Below, one piece after another: positions 62,632 to 64,000 of a DNA stretch of 64,000 bases. The notes under the pieces were generated by a model. That model made no database searches, was not told the DNA's origin, and saw nothing but the letters and a program-made list of their open reading frames with translations. The position numbers and the translations under genes are program-made. This DNA comes from Polaribacter sp. WD7 (lineage in GTDB: Bacteria > Bacteroidota > Bacteroidia > Flavobacteriales > Flavobacteriaceae). Within the stretch, counting starts at the first letter, position 1. Every line of letters begins with the position of its first letter. Where the stretch lies: assembly GCF_003335085.1 (NCBI RefSeq), contig NZ_QPEJ01000017.1, positions 558,001 through 622,000 on the forward strand. The letters are read 5' to 3'.

Positions 62632-63849
62632 CTAATTTTTTTTTATAGTAAAATAAAATGTTGTTCCTTTATTTAATTGGCTTTCTAACCAAATTTCTCC
62701 CTCATATAAATCAATTATTTTTTTTACAATTGATAATCCTATACCAGATGAGTCTTCTCTTTTTTGTAAAGAGTGAAATACTTCAAAGATTTTATCATGA
62801 TATTTTTGCTCTATACCAATACCATTATCTTTTATAGAAAATTGATAAAATTTCGATTCTTCTCTACAATCAATTTCTACAATGCCATTTTCTTTATCAC
62901 AAAACTTAATAGCATTGCTAATAAAATTCTGAAATAGTTGTTGAAATTTGGTGAAATCTCCTTGTATAGTAGGAAGGGGAGTTAAAACAGAAATCTTTAT
63001 ATTCTCTGGGATAAACAGTACTTTTTTTAAATTTTGTAAAACCTTATTTAAATCTACTTCTTCTTTTTTTTGTGTATCTGCTCCTGCACTAGAGTACTCT
63101 AAAATATTAGAAATTAATTTCTCCATAGTTTCAAGAGTGGTATCAATTAAGTCAAAATTTTGAAGTGTTATATCATCTAATTTACCTTCATTGTCTGATT
63201 TTATCCAAGATATCAATGCATTAATACTTCTTAATGGCGATTTTAGATCATGAGAAACTATATGAGCATATTCTTGTAATTCTTGATTGCTATTTTTTAA
63301 TTCTTTAAGAATAGTTTCTTTTTGTTCTTCTAAAATTTTTATCTCTGTAATATCTCTAACTACACCTTGGGCTCCTATAGGTGTTTTATTTTTGTTATAA
63401 ATAATGCTAGAATTTATTTGAACCCATCTTACTGAGTTGTTCTTAGTAATTATTCTTGCTGTATAATCTAAAAAACTACCTTTTTCTTTTAGTTTTTTAT
63501 AAGAAGACATTGCGTAACTATAATCTTCTGGATATATAAGATCTGTAACATTAAGAGACTCTTTTCCAATATCGTAACCAAAAAGAGTTTCTGCAACATC
63601 ATTCATTCGTAAAACATTACCAAACAAATCCATAACAACATAAGCATCATTAATATTCTCAAAAACACCTTGTAACTGAATCGTTTTTTCGTTAAGTAAA
63701 TTTTCTAGTTGTTGATTTACTTTTTTAAGCGTTATAGAGGTATTATAAAGCTCTAAGGATTTTTCTTCAAGAATTTTTTCTGCTGCTTTTCTAGCTTTTC
63801 TTTCTCTTTCTAAAGTTCTTTCTAAAATTTCAATTTTTTTAAAACTCAT
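62632..63849 (-). CDS. PAS-domain histidine kinase
   Basis: 405 residues, soluble. Coiled coil at residues 5-60 (ERTLERERKARKAAEKILEE), PAS/PAC at ~60-172 (VFENINDAYVVMDLFGNVL, RWVQINSSII, GAQGVVRDITEI), HisKA with His200 (IVSHDLKSPLRS) and HATPase (ISNAIKFCD, DNGIGIEQ, SSGIGLSIVKK). It directly follows the H-NOX-like gene without a gap. Kinases paired with H-NOX proteins commonly have this layout. Two kinases feeding one Hpt is the likely wiring. Confidence 0.9.
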   Translation of the reverse strand: MSFKKIEILERTLERERKARKAAEKILEEKSLELYNTSITLKKVNQQLENLLNEKTIQLQGVFENINDAYVVMDLFGNVLRMNDVAETLFGYDIGKESLNVTDLIYPEDYSYAMSSYKKLKEKGSFLDYTARIITKNNSVRWVQINSSIIYNKNKTPIGAQGVVRDITEIKILEEQKETILKELKNSNQELQEYAHIVSHDLKSPLRSINALISWIKSDNEGKLDDITLQNFDLIDTTLETMEKLISNILEYSSAGADTQKKEEVDLNKVLQNLKKVLFIPENIKISVLTPLPTIQGDFTKFQQLFQNFISNAIKFCDKENGIVEIDCREESKFYQFSIKDNGIGIEQKYHDKIFEVFHSLQKREDSSGIGLSIVKKIIDLYEGEIWLESQLNKGTTFYFTIKKN

Positions 63850-64000
63850 TTAATTTTTATTGATAATAAACCTTACCTCTGTACCATCTTCTTTTATTTT
63901 TTCTAAAACAATTGTAGCTGTACTATTGAAATGTTCAAAAGTTTTATTCATCAATCCTAACCCAAAATGATGCATAGCTCTACTAGACTTATAAATCATT
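63850..64000 (-). CDS. Heme NO-binding (H-NOX) protein, C-terminal end only
   Basis: Only the last ~49 codons are inside the window, ending one base before the kinase start codon. IYKSSRAMHHFGLGLMNKTF then EHFNSTATIVLEKI fits the C-terminus of heme-NO-binding domains, which have Y-x-S-x-R before a helix G-L followed by a YF/FN and a strand. The heme-ligand His region lies outside. A V4R-type ligand domain is the main alternative. The kinase and FIST neighbours support NO sensing. Confidence 0.55.
   Translation of the reverse strand, partial: MIYKSSRAMHHFGLGLMNKTFEHFNSTATIVLEKIKEDGTEVRFIINKN

Noticed and set aside
1..64000. tRNA or rRNA genes
   Set aside because: No cloverleaf-like or rRNA-like conserved segment was noticed on either strand by eye.

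Overview
The window is AT-rich DNA from a Bacteroidota genome, most likely a marine member of the Flavobacteriaceae (Polaribacter/Tenacibaculum type). This is inferred from type IX secretion (T9SS) C-terminal sorting domains, Bacteroidetes -7 boxes (TAnnTTTG), gene order (nusB-DUF1573-yajC-YbbR-coaE), TTG starts, and MenF/MenI, BatA-domain and DUF3276 proteins. No rRNA, tRNA or CRISPR array was found. Gene functions are recognised from sequence by eye; no database search was run.

Layout. 1-8.7 kb: housekeeping genes (partial sensor kinase, coaE, YbbR, yajC, DUF1573, nusB, an ABC exporter, DUF3276, menaquinone genes). 8.8-15.6 kb: an ABC-2 transporter, a large T9SS type B surface protein and uvrB. 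15.7-23.5 kb: a rearranged accessory stretch. It holds two paralogous secreted lipoproteins, a T9SS subtilase, a ~470-bp duplication carrying the 3' end of sucC, a decayed IS982 transposase and intact sucC. 24.2-31.5 kb: a LolD-like ATPase, a broken lipoprotein gene, a CPBP protease, TIGR02757, a BatA-domain protein, a dihydroorotase-like protein that has lost most metal ligands, an esterase and msrA behind a possible structured leader or small RNA. 31.8-41.2 kb: dnaX, a Na+/H+ antiporter, a MiaE-like gene, a nine-copy heptamer repeat, DUF4268, DUF4870, dps-mscS and mnmE.

41.2-64 kb is the most interesting part: an exopolysaccharide (EPS) locus joined to a signalling operon. EPS genes are a receiver-domain/GT2 fusion with a degenerate GT-A partner, a large GT-C-like membrane protein, an Ig-like secreted protein, a membrane-anchored GH5-like hydrolase, a GT4, a PST/MATE-type flippase, a STAS protein and a TPR/outer-membrane barrel protein. 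The adjacent, tightly packed minus-strand operon encodes, in transcription order, a probable H-NOX protein (only its C-terminus is in the window), a PAS histidine kinase, a FIST (NosP-like) sensor, a NahK-like histidine kinase, an Hpt protein and a LytTR response regulator. This suggests a nitric-oxide-responsive phosphorelay controlling EPS. A shared box, ATTCGTCTA, lies in the three intergenic regions in front of the EPS transcription units. A related half-site sits exactly 21 bp further upstream in each, and the core matches AlgR-type LytTR sites.

The EPS locus is interrupted at 48.8-52.9 kb by a defence-type island: an OLD-family ATPase/TOPRIM nuclease, a PLD nuclease with an EVE/PUA-like C-terminus, and a PIN toxin-antitoxin pair. 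Cassette-like inverted repeats and direct repeats bracket these genes. A 1.35-kb tract of repeats (54.2-55.6 kb) separates the GT4 gene from the flippase.
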